From Semisulcospira habei (lineage: Eukaryota > Mollusca > Gastropoda > Semisulcospiridae), in NCBI GenBank assembly GCA_036245525.1, contig BTPG01000005.1, forward strand, positions 214,272,224 through 214,336,223: DNA of 64,000 nucleotides. The letters are read 5' to 3'. Shown here in pieces: positions 43,500-54,364 of this stretch. The translations under genes and the position numbers were made by a program. The notes under the pieces were generated by a model. The model was not told the DNA's origin. It saw only the letters and a program-made list of their open reading frames with translations, and made no database searches. The stretch's first letter is position 1; each line of letters begins with the position of its first letter.

Positions 43500-44295
43500 C
43501 GTCTGAACTCTTCCTGATTTGCGCACCAACAGCCCGATAATACAAGTATACTTAAAACCACCGTTTGTGTCCTTGCCGCACGTGCACTAAACACCACTTT
43601 CACCCATTCCTCTCGCTTTGTGTGTGCCTGGGTCACCGTGACTTTCTCGCCGGCTCTTCGAATAAAAGCCACTGGACGCGGAAGTTAGCGAAGGTGTTCC
43701 GTGGCCTGCACTTCGGACGTATGGCTGAGCTCTCTGCGCACAGCTTGGATTCACTTTTACGTGTACTGAGGATATTCGCCCGGGACGCCTTCGGTGGAGA
43801 CCAACTTCCCTTCCACTAACACAGTGTGATCCGGTTTGTTCTCCCTTCAGTGGCCTGTCGCTGAAATCCTCCGAACACCCAGATAAGTGTCTATTATCAC
43901 TATTATTGCCTGCCATTTCGGTTTGCAGGCCTTTGCCTCTCTGCTTTTTTCTTTATGCTGTACATATTGTATCATCTCTCCATTCTCCCATCTTGCAATC
44001 TTTTTTCTCTTATGCTCTCTTTGCCTTTGCATTTTTTTTGTTCTTTTCCTAGCTATAGATTAGTTTTCATTCTTTCACTCCTTTTTGTACACCGTTCCGG
44101 TCGCGTTGGCATTTTCCGCTATCACATCCTGATCGGTTTGAAATTCCCGCTCTTTGTATCGTCTTTGTTTCCGCCATTTTTAACTGCTGCTGCTGTCTTT
44201 CCCCCCTCTGTCTGTCTTTGTAGCCATTAATCGTATTAAACATATTCTAGTTCAGAGCCACGTTGTCTTAAACAGTGCTGAAGTTAGCTTATGTC

Positions 44296-46273
44296 ATGGA
44301 CCCGGTAGAGGGTCATCTTGATTCAAATGCTACTCCCCAGGGAGAGGAACGACCTACTGGTCACACCGACACAACTATTGAGAACAACTCTTTTCCTGCT
44401 ACCCCTGTAGTAGGTAAACGTACTCATCCCTCCGACTCGCCTGATCTAGGCACGGACGGAAAAAAAATTAAGAATCCTTGAGGAAGACGGAAACTCGGAA
44501 GATGATGATTTATTTGACGAAGATAGTCATGCCTCTGTGCAGTCCCATCCTCCGATTTCCCCTTCTCGTGACTCGGAAAACCCCCCAATTGTTCCCGGTT
44601 CGTCCGATAACGATGCTCCGGGCGACGCTAACAATGGCGCTGAAGACGTCAGCTGCAATGGTCAACTCGCTAGTGCTATTGACAATGAAGGCTTTGATCA
44701 CGCCGGCCATACGTGTAAAGCCCGAGCGGCGTTCGTTAGAAAGAACAAAGCTGCTTTTAAACCTGCCCATGATGCAAACTACGCGCAACCTCGAATTAAA
44801 CCCCAACGTACTTTTGCACAGTTCCCGGTCAAAATAGTTGATCTGGGCACTGGCTCAACGAAACTGTCTTTCTTTCATCCATGGTTTGACCCTGTCCGAC
44901 GTGCTGCTGGGGCAGTAAAGCAGGACGAACTCATCATGGAAAGGTTAAATTCGGGGCACTACATTGCTCACTGTAAAAACGCTACTATCCAACACAAACT
45001 TAGCATTCAGAGAGAACTGGGTGGGGCAAAGGTGAGGTGCTCCATACCCCAACCTACTACAGTAGGAGTCATTTACGGCATACCGCTCGGAGAGGGCGAG
45101 CTGCAGAGAGTGAGACAATCACTCGGCAACGCGTCCTCTGTGGAGCGTCTGAAGAACAAGAAAGGCGATTCTACCAAAGCTGTAAAGGTCACCTTCAAAT
45201 TAGCCACCCTGCCACAGAGAGTACATCTAGTAGGCGCTTATGTTGACGTAGTGCCTTTCTCTGCGCCCGTGCGCAGATGCACTAGATGCCAGCGCCTGGG
45301 GCACACCAAGGGTCAATGTCATGCGAAAAAGTCAAGTTGTTCACAGTGTTCACAGCCTGATCATGAGCGTGCTAACTGTAAGAACTCAAGAAATTGCGTA
45401 AACTGCGGTGGGGACCATAGCCCCGCCTATGCTAAGTGTCCGGAGTACACTCTTCATAAAAGAGCAAATGAAATCAGGTCAAAAACGTACATTCCCTTTT
45501 CAGAAGCTCTGAGGCGTGCTAAGGTTGGACAGGAGGTTAACGAGGCCTCCCCCTTCAGCCCCCAGTACGACAAGCAGTTCTGGGGGCCTCCAGTGATCAC
45601 TGCTCCGGGCAGGCCGGCCCCCGCCCGCCCCGCCCATCCACCCAAGCTCTCAGAACACCAAAAACATGACTCAGCAAAATCTAACCGCCCTGAAATTGCC
45701 GAATCCCCATCAGTAACGGAGACAATCTTGCCTGACATAGAACCTCGGTCTGCTCTAGAGCAACAGCAGGCAGCCGCCAAAAGTAGCGAAAGTCATAATA
45801 AACATGAAAACCTCCGTCTCAAGAAAACTCGTAAAAGAGGTAAAAACAAGAAAAAAGAGTCTGCTCAACAGTCCCTCACAAGTGCCTCCCATTCCTCAAA
45901 GTCTGGAAAAAGCGATCCGGAGAACATAGTCGAGCAGAGTGAGGCCCAGAATGTGCAGAATGAATCTCCCCCTACCCCGTTCATTCAATCCGATAGTAAC
46001 GACATTGACGCAGGCAGTGAAGGATCTTTCGATTTGGCAATGGAGGGCTCTGATGACTGGAGTTCCCTTGACCAGCATACCTTCATCAAAAACCTCTTGA
46101 AGTCACTGGTCAGAGCCCTGGAAGAAGGAAACCCCTCGGCCGTATTTGGATTGTTCTCCGACTGGCTCTATCTAAAATACCAAGCCCACACCCCCGATCG
46201 CAAACTGATGCGGGAGGGGCTTCTAGACCTGTTCAAAATCCTAGGCCATCTCGGTGTGCTTGGTCGATTATAA
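44296..46273 (+). pseudogene. LINE ORF1, gag-like RNA-binding protein, one frameshift
   Basis: ORF1 of an I-like LINE; such proteins bind the element RNA and form the ribonucleoprotein. The probable start ATG is 44296. An eight-A run (44460-44467) puts the N-terminal 60 codons out of frame with the remaining 1.8 kb, as would one extra A. The long frame has no ATG at its visible beginning, supporting the split. Counting residues from codon 44537, three CCHC-type knuckles are visible: C248-x2-C251-x4-H256-x4-C261, C268-x2-C271-x4-H276-x4-C281 and C287-x2-C290-x3-H294-x6-C301. They are preceded by a conserved-looking region (about 95-245) and followed by a Pro-rich, then Lys/Ser-rich linker. The C-terminus (about 510-578) is hydrophobic and helical. 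The shift may be decay, a sequencing error in a homopolymer, or frameshifting. Confidence 0.82.
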
Positions 46274-46329
46274 AAACAAACAAACTTAGATTTTCCCTAT
46301 TAATTTGTACTAATTAAGCCCCTGTCAAA

Positions 46330-49300
46330 ATGGATAGTCAACTTAAGGTGTTGCAATGGAACGCCCGTAGTCTGGGCCAAAACTTGGACTATCTAATTCA
46401 GCACTTGTATGAGAATAAATTTCAGGTGCTCTGCCTACAGTCACCAAACTGTACATTTAAAAAACTCCCCAAACTACAAGGTTACTACTACCCTCCTGTA
46501 GTAAACAAAACCACAGGAACAACGAAAATACATACGGCAACATATGTTAAGACTGATGTTACATACCACCCAATCCCCTCTCCCGTCCCACCATCCTTGG
46601 ACACAGTCTATCATTGTGCAATAGCTATTCGCTCTGCGAACGGTCTACATATAAACATCCTTAATACATATATTCCTAAATCCCCCCACCCGCCCGACAC
46701 TGAGTGGATAGTGCAAGTCTCAGACGCACAGGCCGAGTGGCTTGTTGTAGGGGACTTCAATGCCAGACATTCCCTCTGGGACAACCTTGTATGTGAGTCC
46801 GCTACGAGTAACCAAAAAGCCTTCCTGGCAGACCAAATCATGGAATCTGATCTGTGTCTTTTAAACAGTGGTGTCACTACTAGAGTGCCTGATAGATCAG
46901 ACCACCTTCCTTCTGCTATAGACTTGTCCCTAGTATCTCCTGGTCTGTTTCCTATGGTTGACTGGGAGGTCGGAGAGGACACCCTCGGTAGCGACCACCT
47001 ACCCATCTCAATTGCTGTTCACGTGAATTTTCGCTCTCAGTCAAGCTCTCTAGAACTTACCTATAATTATAAGAAAGCAAATTGGTCGAAATTCGGGGCC
47101 CTCTTAGAGTTTCAGTCCGACAAGCTAAAATCCGAAGATGTAGATGTCTACTGCGCCAATGTCACCAAACATATACTTAGTGCAGCGGATACGGCTATTC
47201 CCAAAACAGGAAGAAACAGAAATAAAGACACCAGGCCCAACAATCCTTGGTGGAATGAAGAATGTGAGAAAGCAAAGAAAGACAAAAGAAAAACGTATAA
47301 AATATGGACAAAGGTTAGATCAGAAGAAAACCACACAATGATGAAAAGGGCTAAAATAGCATGTAATAGAGCTACAGCTAAGGCCAAAAAGGCGTTCTTC
47401 TCAAGCTCTATGTCTTCTCAGATACACTCGCATACAGATCTCTCAAAAGCATGGAAAAGCATAAAGATCCTCAAAAATGTATATAACCTGCCCGATCCCC
47501 CAGTAGATGTGGACGGCGTCACAACATTTGACGATGCAGGTAAAGCTGAGGCTTTCGCTCGGGTTTTTGCGTCGGTTAGCCAATCCTCCTCCCTTCCTGA
47601 AACCGCCCGCTCGTCTAGAACTCGGGAAGAAGGTAGGGCGGAATATAGCGATCCGTTCCCTGACAACACCTTGTCTATGAACCACCCCATTACCCTCAAA
47701 GAACTGAAGGAAGCAATCTCATCTGTATCATCCCCGAACGTTTCTGTTGGTCCCGATGACATTTCATATCACATGATTAGCAATTTCCCCGAGAAGTTTT
47801 TACACATCATTCTTGGTCTTTTCCAAACCTGCTGGGAGAGCGGAGAGCTCCCAACGTCGTGGAAACAGAGTACTGTAATACCAGTGCCAAAACCAGGCAA
47901 ACCCAAAAAACTCACAAGCAGTTACAGACCCATTTCTCTCACCTCTCATCTTAGTAAAATCTACGAAAGAATCGTAAAGAGTAGACTGGAATATTTTGTG
48001 GAATCCAGAAACATCCTTCCAGACTGTCAGGCAGGATTCAGAAAAGCTCGCTCAGTTACGGACCATTTAGCATCTCTCACTTCCCACGTGAAGACAGTCC
48101 TCAAGAAGAAGAAGTGCATTACAGCTACTTTCTTCGATGTCCGCAGAGCTTTTGACTCTGTCTGGCACAGAAGGCTGCTGTTGAAACTGAAACAAATCGG
48201 CCTCTCGGGGCGCATCTATTCGTATGTCCGTAGTTTTCTCCATGGCAGAACTTTCTCAGTCAGGGTGGGAAAGTGTCTGTCAGCCCCACAGACCGTGGAC
48301 TGCGGCGTTCCCCAGGGCACTGTGATTGCCCCAATACTCTACAACATAATGCTGTATGACCTCCCTTCCTTCCTGAAGTTGACTGGCAAAAACAACCCAA
48401 AAGAATTGACATCAATGTATATTACACAATACGCTGACGACTTGGTGATCTGGCAATCCTCCAAGATTCTAAAAAGCTTCTCTGAGCAGAGAAAACGAGA
48501 GGCGTCGAAATTCTATCAAAAGGTGCTTGACAGAACCCAAGAGTACATGTCTATTAACGGCTTTGTCTTGGCCACGGAGAAAACCCAACTTATATTCTTC
48601 ACCAAAAATCAAGACATTTACAAACCAACATACTCCCTTGAAAGTGTGCAACTAGTGCCGTGTTCTCAGGTAAAATTCCTGGGGGTCATCTTCACTCCGA
48701 ACTTAAGCTGGAATGCGCACATAAACTACCTCATCAAAAAAGCCCAGAGTGCTCTGAACCTAATAAGAATAATAAGGAAGCAGTCGTGGGGTCAAGACAC
48801 AAAGACCCTCCTCCATCTCTGCCAAGCCCTGGTCCGCTCCAGGCTCTCCTATGGTCAGGAGTGCTACTTCGCTGCCCCACAATCGCTTCTCTCAAAGCTT
48901 ACTTCCATCGATTCCCAGGCGGTCAAATTAGCGCTTGGTGTCCCGGTTCACTGCGAAACACGTGCAGCCTATGCAGAGGCTGGGATCTTGCCCTTGGCTC
49001 ACCACAGGAAGCTGCAAGTGTCCAAATTTGTCAGCAGAACCTTTACCGTCCCAAACTCAGCCACCCATTTCCTTGTAAAAGACAAGAAATGGGACAAATT
49101 CAAAGTTAGCAGGAAAAACCACACGCTTGAATCCATAACGAGCTACACCAGTGACATTGCTGATTCCCCAGATACAGTCTTTGGGGAAGTCGCTCCAAAA
49201 CCAGTCCCTCTACAGCCACCTTGGCTTCTTGAGGCCGCCAAAGTCAGCATTGAGGACCATAGCACCAGCAAGACCTCCAACCCCCACTTGCTTGCGGCTC

Positions 49301-50160
49301 GGGTCCGGGAGTCGTTAAATAAATACCAACATCATCTCCAAATCTATACTGATGGTTCCGTGCTGGAGGATGGACGGGCCGGGGCCGGCTTCTCCATACC
49401 CTCCCTCAATACAAGCAAAAGCTTCTATCTTGGACTAGGCTTCTGCGTCTTTTCGGCTGAAATGACCGCTATCATCTCCGCACTTCAGTTTCTTATTTTT
49501 TATCCCCGCACTCCGCTCAGAGTTGTGGTCTGTGTGGACTCGCAAGCTGTCCTTAAGGCCATTCGCTCCTCTCGGTCTCGATCCCGACCCGACCTCCTGC
49601 AGGAAATCCTCTCACTCTCAAACGCCATCATAAGACAAGGAACTCAGTTGGATTTCCACTGGGTCCCAAGTCACGTAGGGATTAGAGGCAACGAACTGGC
49701 GGATAGCGCTGCCAGAGTCGGTGCTCTCAACGTTCCCCCAACTCAGCAACTTCGCATCCTCCTCTCTACCTCTGAACTAAACTCCAAATACTGCAATCTC
49801 ATCCAAAACTGCTGGAAAAGGGAGAAGCGAGAACTGTGTGCCGTGAAAGAAAAGCGATGCTTCGCAGATCCTTCCCCCTTTATCCCTAAACTCCCTAGAT
49901 CTCAAACGGAGATCATCCATAGGCTCAGAACGAGATCCTGGAAGCTGAAATTCACCCAGACCCTATGTCACTGCGGGGAGACAGCCGGCCTAGAGCACTC
50001 TCTGCTACTATGCCGCATGCCTCCTCCACAGCTCTCCAGAGTTAGACAGTCATGTCAGGCTCGCGACATCAGAAACCTCTTCCAACTCCTATCTGATCAT
50101 TCTCTGGCCGTGGAGCTGGCGAAAGCCATCCACTCCTCAACACTATCGACTTACATATAA
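46330..50160 (+). CDS. LINE ORF2 polyprotein: endonuclease, reverse transcriptase, RNase H
   Basis: An uninterrupted 1276-codon frame starts 56 nt after ORF1. It should nick target DNA, reverse transcribe the LINE RNA there and degrade the RNA strand. APE-type endonuclease (1-230): QWNARSL at 9-15, GDFNA near 142-146 and SDHLP near 220-224 are present, but the metal-binding Glu expected in LQET is Ser38 (LQSPN). Reverse transcriptase (about 480-780): TFFDVRRAFDSVW with Asp603, GVPQGTVIAPILYNI, and YADD at 701-704. RNase H (about 1003-1130): Asp1008, Glu1044, Asp1070, His1115 and Asp1125 are all in place. The C-terminal knuckle is C1213-x-C1215-x7-H1223-x4-C1228. Length and order match the I/Nimb group. 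With RT and RNase H motifs intact it looks recent, but the altered endonuclease makes autonomy doubtful. Confidence 0.93.
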   Translation: MDSQLKVLQWNARSLGQNLDYLIQHLYENKFQVLCLQSPNCTFKKLPKLQGYYYPPVVNKTTGTTKIHTATYVKTDVTYHPIPSPVPPSLDTVYHCAIAIRSANGLHINILNTYIPKSPHPPDTEWIVQVSDAQAEWLVVGDFNARHSLWDNLVCESATSNQKAFLADQIMESDLCLLNSGVTTRVPDRSDHLPSAIDLSLVSPGLFPMVDWEVGEDTLGSDHLPISIAVHVNFRSQSSSLELTYNYKKANWSKFGALLEFQSDKLKSEDVDVYCANVTKHILSAADTAIPKTGRNRNKDTRPNNPWWNEECEKAKKDKRKTYKIWTKVRSEENHTMMKRAKIACNRATAKAKKAFFSSSMSSQIHSHTDLSKAWKSIKILKNVYNLPDPPVDVDGVTTFDDAGKAEAFARVFASVSQSSSLPETARSSRTREEGRAEYSDPFPDNTLSMNHPITLKELKEAISSVSSPNVSVGPDDISYHMISNFPEKFLHIILGLFQTCWESGELPTSWKQSTVIPVPKPGKPKKLTSSYRPISLTSHLSKIYERIVKSRLEYFVESRNILPDCQAGFRKARSVTDHLASLTSHVKTVLKKKKCITATFFDVRRAFDSVWHRRLLLKLKQIGLSGRIYSYVRSFLHGRTFSVRVGKCLSAPQTVDCGVPQGTVIAPILYNIMLYDLPSFLKLTGKNNPKELTSMYITQYADDLVIWQSSKILKSFSEQRKREASKFYQKVLDRTQEYMSINGFVLATEKTQLIFFTKNQDIYKPTYSLESVQLVPCSQVKFLGVIFTPNLSWNAHINYLIKKAQSALNLIRIIRKQSWGQDTKTLLHLCQALVRSRLSYGQECYFAAPQSLLSKLTSIDSQAVKLALGVPVHCETRAAYAEAGILPLAHHRKLQVSKFVSRTFTVPNSATHFLVKDKKWDKFKVSRKNHTLESITSYTSDIADSPDTVFGEVAPKPVPLQPPWLLEAAKVSIEDHSTSKTSNPHLLAARVRESLNKYQHHLQIYTDGSVLEDGRAGAGFSIPSLNTSKSFYLGLGFCVFSAEMTAIISALQFLIFYPRTPLRVVVCVDSQAVLKAIRSSRSRSRPDLLQEILSLSNAIIRQGTQLDFHWVPSHVGIRGNELADSAARVGALNVPPTQQLRILLSTSELNSKYCNLIQNCWKREKRELCAVKEKRCFADPSPFIPKLPRSQTEIIHRLRTRSWKLKFTQTLCHCGETAGLEHSLLLCRMPPPQLSRVRQSCQARDIRNLFQLLSDHSLAVELAKAIHSSTLSTYI

Positions 50161-50321
50161 ACAACAGAGATGGGTACGTCCCATCTAAGATGGCAAACAA
50201 CGACGCCCTATGCTAAAATTCTGTTATAACTGTGCGTAGTCTTTGTTGGCCGCATATGCACCAACCCACACTCCTTGCAGACACAATGATTGTAACAGCG
50301 AAATCATAAAAACACCACATA

Positions 50322-50365
<44 letters not shown>

Positions 50366-50480
50366 ATAAATTATATTATATTATAATTATGAACTATGTT
50401 TTATCCTATAATCATAATAATCTACCTGTCTCCAATCACCTCGTTGTGGCGAGAGACGTTAAAAATCAAGAAACAACAAC

Positions 50481-50892
50481 AAAGTTAGCGACGTTTGGCC
50501 CGGGTTCTTCCTGCAGCCGTTGGACGGTAACCTTGTCCCGCAGTCTCCAAGGGACTCCGCATGACAGGACAACTCCGTGACGTTTCTCATACATCTTGCC
50601 GATACAAAAAGGAAAAAAACAAACAAACAAACGCGGCAACGACACTTGGTGGAAACCTCCCCCTGCGTGCTTGGAATTGGAAGGCGAAATGTTGGCTGGG
50701 CAGAAAACACCCACGGAGCGCGGCCCAGATAGCTTGCCTGGACAAATGTCCGAGTTACGGGCCCTTGGTCGATATGTCGACCGGCATGCGGCGCGCTGTA
50801 GCTGCCACGGAAAGAGGAGTAACTCAATCACTTTTCCATTTGCGCTCCCTTGATGTATCAGCCTCCAATTCCAAAACCCCATCTCACTCATT
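50481..50892. other. Unassigned sequence
   Basis: Open frames on both strands (50459-51008 minus, 50561-50941 plus) overlap one another and show no domain. Confidence 0.4.
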
Positions 50893-51027
50893 CCAACGAC
50901 AAAGAAAGGAGCCACCCTGTTACATATGCAAGATGCAGTGAGCCTCACAGCAGAGCCAACGACAAAAGGAGCCACCCTGTTACACCTGCAAGAGGCCTCG
51001 AGCCTCATGAGGATATTTGCTTCTTCA
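50893..51027. repeat. About 60-bp duplication ending in a degenerate MITE A
   Basis: CCAACGACAAAGAAAGGAGC, CACCCTGTTACA recurs about 60 bp later as CCAACGACAAAAGGAGCCAC, CCTGTTACA. The second unit ends GCAAGAGGCCTCGAGCCTCA, TGAGGATATTTGC, a shrunken MITE A hairpin. Confidence 0.65.
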
Positions 51028-51272
51028 GGTGGTTTTGCTCACACATATAATTAATTCTCAAGTCTCGAAAATGATCGCAGTCTTGAACAAATATTCGATT
51101 GCGCAGGAGTTTGAGTTCTGATATGATCTGCTGTTTGTGATGATAGATGGTATTGATGTCTCGGCCATTTCAATGTGTCTAGACTGGCAGGCTGCAAACA
51201 CAACACTGACGGATGTTTCCACAGCCCGTTGCTCGTTCGCATATTTGGCCTGACACACAAAAAGAGAATTAC

Positions 51273-51365
51273 CGACCATGATAGTTCAAGGGTGGTGCCA
51301 GAATAGCTTGGCGCCTCCTGGCGCCAAGCTATTCTGGCACCACTCTTGGACTATCATGATCGATA
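51273..51365. mobile_element. MITE B hairpin core
   Basis: ACCATGATAGTTCAAGGGTG, GTGCCAGAATAGCTTGGCGC and complement ...CACTCTTGGACTATCATGAT. Outer termini not recognised. Confidence 0.78.
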
Positions 51366-51444
51366 TACCTCTTGAATTATAGTGTAGTTTCCCGGGAATA
51401 TTTGGGGGGTATTTTGATCGGGATCGGTGTTTGTCATCACACTT

Positions 51445-51446
51445 AC

Positions 51447-51501
<55 letters not shown>

Positions 51502-51553
51502 CACAAACGCACACACATACACACGCATACACACGCACGCACGCACACACACA
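51445..51553. repeat. (CA)n microsatellite
   Basis: CA run with CGCA and TACA variants toward the right. Confidence 0.95.
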
Positions 51554-51759
51554 TAAACCAGTCTTCCTTCCTACTTACGCGTCAGCAAACAGAACTGTCT
51601 GGAAGGCGATTGCACTGTTTTTCTTTGCTCTTCGTCCACCCTCTTAATGTGTCCGATAATTGTGTGGACCGGGTTTTCCCTTCACGGACTGCAGGGTTTT
51701 TGTTCCCTCGGCACCACTGACTAGTCTTTATCGGACAGTGCACAACGCCTCTTGTGTTG

Positions 51760-51907
<148 letters not shown>

Positions 51908-52104
51908 GCACACACACGCACACTGCCCATCTCTCTGTGCCCGTTGCCAAATGGAAGAAAAGAAAATGAGAATAATGTGAAGTGTTCTCGAGTGCATCAA
52001 GTTTTCCTCCATTGTCGCATCGATTGTACGCGGTACAAAAAAAAAAAAAACCCAGCTGCACAATTATCTTCCCGTTTCAGTTTCTCATCGAACAACATCT
52101 ATTT

Positions 52105-52147
52105 GCAATAGGCAATTGCGGGGGCTGATGAGGATCTATGTCTCTTG
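52105..52147. mobile_element. MITE A, right half
   Basis: GCAATTGCGGGGGCTGATGA then GGATCTATGTCTCTTG. The left arm is reduced to a few bases. Confidence 0.65.
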
Positions 52148-52685
52148 TTGACCAGCGTGTGTGTTCTCTCTTCTCCATAATGCACTGCAGGAAATTACAA
52201 CGATGCGTTCTGGCCGGGCACGATTGTATGCCGCACCAACTTAGCCACAGGTCTTTGGGCTGACACCAGTCGCAGTTTGACCACCGCCGTCGGGTCGTGC
52301 ACCTAAACTCACTGGGCATGTATATATGGTTTTTGTTGCTGGGGTGTGTATATAGAATTTTTGAATCGTTGGGTTTGCGCAGTCAATACTGCGACGCTCA
52401 TACCAGGAGGACAGAAGTGTGTAATGTGCTATTGCCAATGTTAATTTGCCATCGAATTACAAGACACATACACAAGACACATACAAAATATGTCTCACGC
52501 GGTAACCCTCAAGGGCAACATTCAAGCTGAATGTATTAAGAATAATGTTTTCCTGTACTGAAATTGCAGCCTCCTTTTCCACAGAGCACTACTGGATTTT
52601 ACGGACAGCCAGTGTGTTGTCGAACCCTGAGGTCTTCCTCCGTATGAAGAACATAGATTGTAAGTCAGTGGTGTAGGTCCCCACT
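52148..52685. other. Unassigned sequence
   Basis: No recognisable gene or repeat. Confidence 0.4.
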
Positions 52686-52768
52686 GGCAAAGATTCTCAT
52701 GAGCCCCAGCGACAGCGCCAGTACAGTACTGCGACTGCAGGGCCTGATGAGAATCTCGGCGACTTGCA
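52686..52768. mobile_element. MITE A hairpin (diverged, longer loop)
   Basis: GGCAAAGATTCTCATGAGCC...GGCCTGATGAGAATCTCGGC with a loop that itself contains GCGCCAGTACAGTACTGCG. Confidence 0.65.
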
Positions 52769-52885
52769 GATGGCAAGACCCTGGTGAAAGACTGATTACC
52801 TTGATATAATTTGCTGTAAATTGACGATTTACGGTCGCTTGATGAGAGGCTGTCAGGGAAGCCATCTTTTCAGGTTATTAAAGCA

Positions 52886-53082
52886 TTAACACCTTCACTT
52901 CCGAGAAAAAGAAGAACACCGCCCAACTGCAAGAGGTATAGATCCTCATGGGCCCCCGCGAATGCGGGGGCTGATGAGGATCTATGCCTCTTACTGACAT
53001 CACCTTGAATCTATGTTGGGAAAGCTCGGACATTTTGGTGAGTTAACAAAGAATGTGCGTCAACTTGCACTAAACGGGTTAA
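52886..53082. mobile_element. MITE A, nearly full length
   Basis: Starts TTAACACCTTCACTTCCGAG, has an intact hairpin at 52929-52993, and ends GCACTAAACGGGTTAA. Confidence 0.83.
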
Positions 53083-53593
53083 AATTATCCACTTCCCGCA
53101 GGCACTTTTTTTTTTTTTTTTTTTTTTTTTAAGCCAAGCATTTATCATGAGAAATCTCCGAAAGAACCATTATAGTACAAAGAGAAAAGTGGACGAGAAA
53201 AAAAAATCATTCTTTTGTATTGGCTAGAGGTTGAGAGCGAGCAGCATCAAGCGTTTGTTTCTCGCGTCCCATGATTTATCAGTTTCCCTCCAGCGCCCGA
53301 GAAATCGGCTTTCAAAACTAAGCTTCGGCATACAGGGCTAGTTTACATAGTCAACACATCGCCCTTCCGCGCACCCTCCACAACGTCATTGCCAAGGACA
53401 GCAGGGAAGGTCAGCCTGACCCTGCAGCCGTGGTATATGGCTTGTTATATGTCGGTGGCCTATGTAACATGAATGCCGTGCGGCCAATCAGTTGCCACCT
53501 GTGCGCCTCGATCACGTTATCCCTTGATCAGCGGCGCACTGACCGCGTCACGCCATTTAGCCGTCCATAAGGAACACGTTTTGTAATTGTGTC
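53083..53593. other. Unassigned sequence
   Basis: A T-run at 53107-53130; otherwise unassigned. Confidence 0.4.
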
Positions 53594-53660
53594 AGCAAGA
53601 GGCATAGATCTTCATGCGCCCCTGCAGCTGCATGGGCTCATGAAGATCTATGCCTCTTGC
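53594..53660. mobile_element. MITE A hairpin
   Basis: GCAAGAGGCATAGATCTTCA...TGAAGATCTATGCCTCTTGC, with CTTCA/TGAAG compensating in both arms. Confidence 0.87.
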
Positions 53661-53904
53661 GCATAAATTGTGTTCATCTGCAGAAGTTGAATAGGTGTCC
53701 ATTATTTGACATGCTCCTCGCTCCCCATGTCTGCCTCTTCGTTAGGTAAAGTGAACATAAACTTTAGTCGCTGATGCATGCATAGTCTTTCGTCGTGTGC
53801 CAACACAAAGGCGATGTCAAGGACGAAGAACTTATGGCGGACAGTCAACATCACCTACCCACCCACGCACCCACCCACCCGAAATTCAGCCTCGCTTGCT
53901 CAAA

Positions 53905-54215
53905 ACTTATTGCGTCTCCAGTGGAACTGCCATAACTCCTTCTACCCCAGACACACCACGGCAAGATAAGGATCCACCATGATAGTTCAAAGGTGATGCC
54001 AGAATAGCTTGGCGCCTATGGGCGCCAAGCTATTCTGGCATCACCCTTGAACTATCATGGTCGATCTGTGTCCTGCACTGCAACGTACTCTTCAGAGGAC
54101 AACGGCAAAATTTGGGGATTTCGGTGTTGGGGTAGAATGAGATAATGGAGCACAACCTTCCCTCTTAAACATATTGCGTCTCCAGTGGAACTGCCATAAT
54201 GGAGCACAACCTTCC
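53905..54215. repeat. About 58-bp tandem duplication, first copy split by a MITE
   Basis: ATTGCGTCTCCAGTGGAACT, GCCATAA, TGGAGCACAACCTTCC is present twice. In copy 1 a MITE separates CCATAA from TGGAGC. In copy 2 (54174-54212) the same bases are continuous. Confidence 0.9.
53936..54141. mobile_element. MITE B3 (206 bp) with ATAA target duplication
   Basis: CTCCTTCTACCCCAGACAC at the left, TTGGGGTAGAATGAG at the right, and hairpin CATGATAGTTCAAAGGTGAT...ATCACCCTTGAACTATCATG. ATAA flanks it on both sides (53932-53935, 54142-54145), and the empty site is 54196-54199. Confidence 0.92.
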
Positions 54216-54317
54216 ATCTTCATAAAAGTTGCATGGGGTTCCCGGTTTCAACTGATGACCGCCCAGGTGTTGGCGGTGCGCGGCCTGGCATATTCCTTCG
54301 TGAACTACGGCCATCTG

Positions 54318-54345
54318 CAAGCGGAACAGATCCTCATCAGCCAAC
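54318..54345. mobile_element. MITE A, left half
   Basis: GCAAGCGGAACAGATCCTCA then TCAGCC. Confidence 0.5.
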
Positions 54346-54364
54346 GCGTGTGCCGGCCTCGTCT

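Larger units (their letters stand above)
43500..50480 (+). mobile_element. I-superfamily (Nimb/I-like) LINE, near full length
   Basis: Order: presumed 5' UTR (start not defined, about 43.5-44.3 kb), ORF1 with three CCHC knuckles, 56-nt spacer, ORF2 with endonuclease, reverse transcriptase, RNase H and a C-terminal CCHC, then a 3' UTR. RNase H plus zinc-knuckle ORF1 places it in the I superfamily. The 3' UTR has an unusual T-run (50327-50364) and ends CGTTGTGGCGAGAGACGTTA, AAAATCAAGAAACAACAACA. I could not find a target-site duplication because the 5' end is unclear. Confidence 0.85.

Noticed and set aside
47148..47762. Minus-strand and alternative-frame ORFs inside the LINE
   Set aside because: Antisense or shifted shadows of ORF2, whose frame carries all catalytic motifs.
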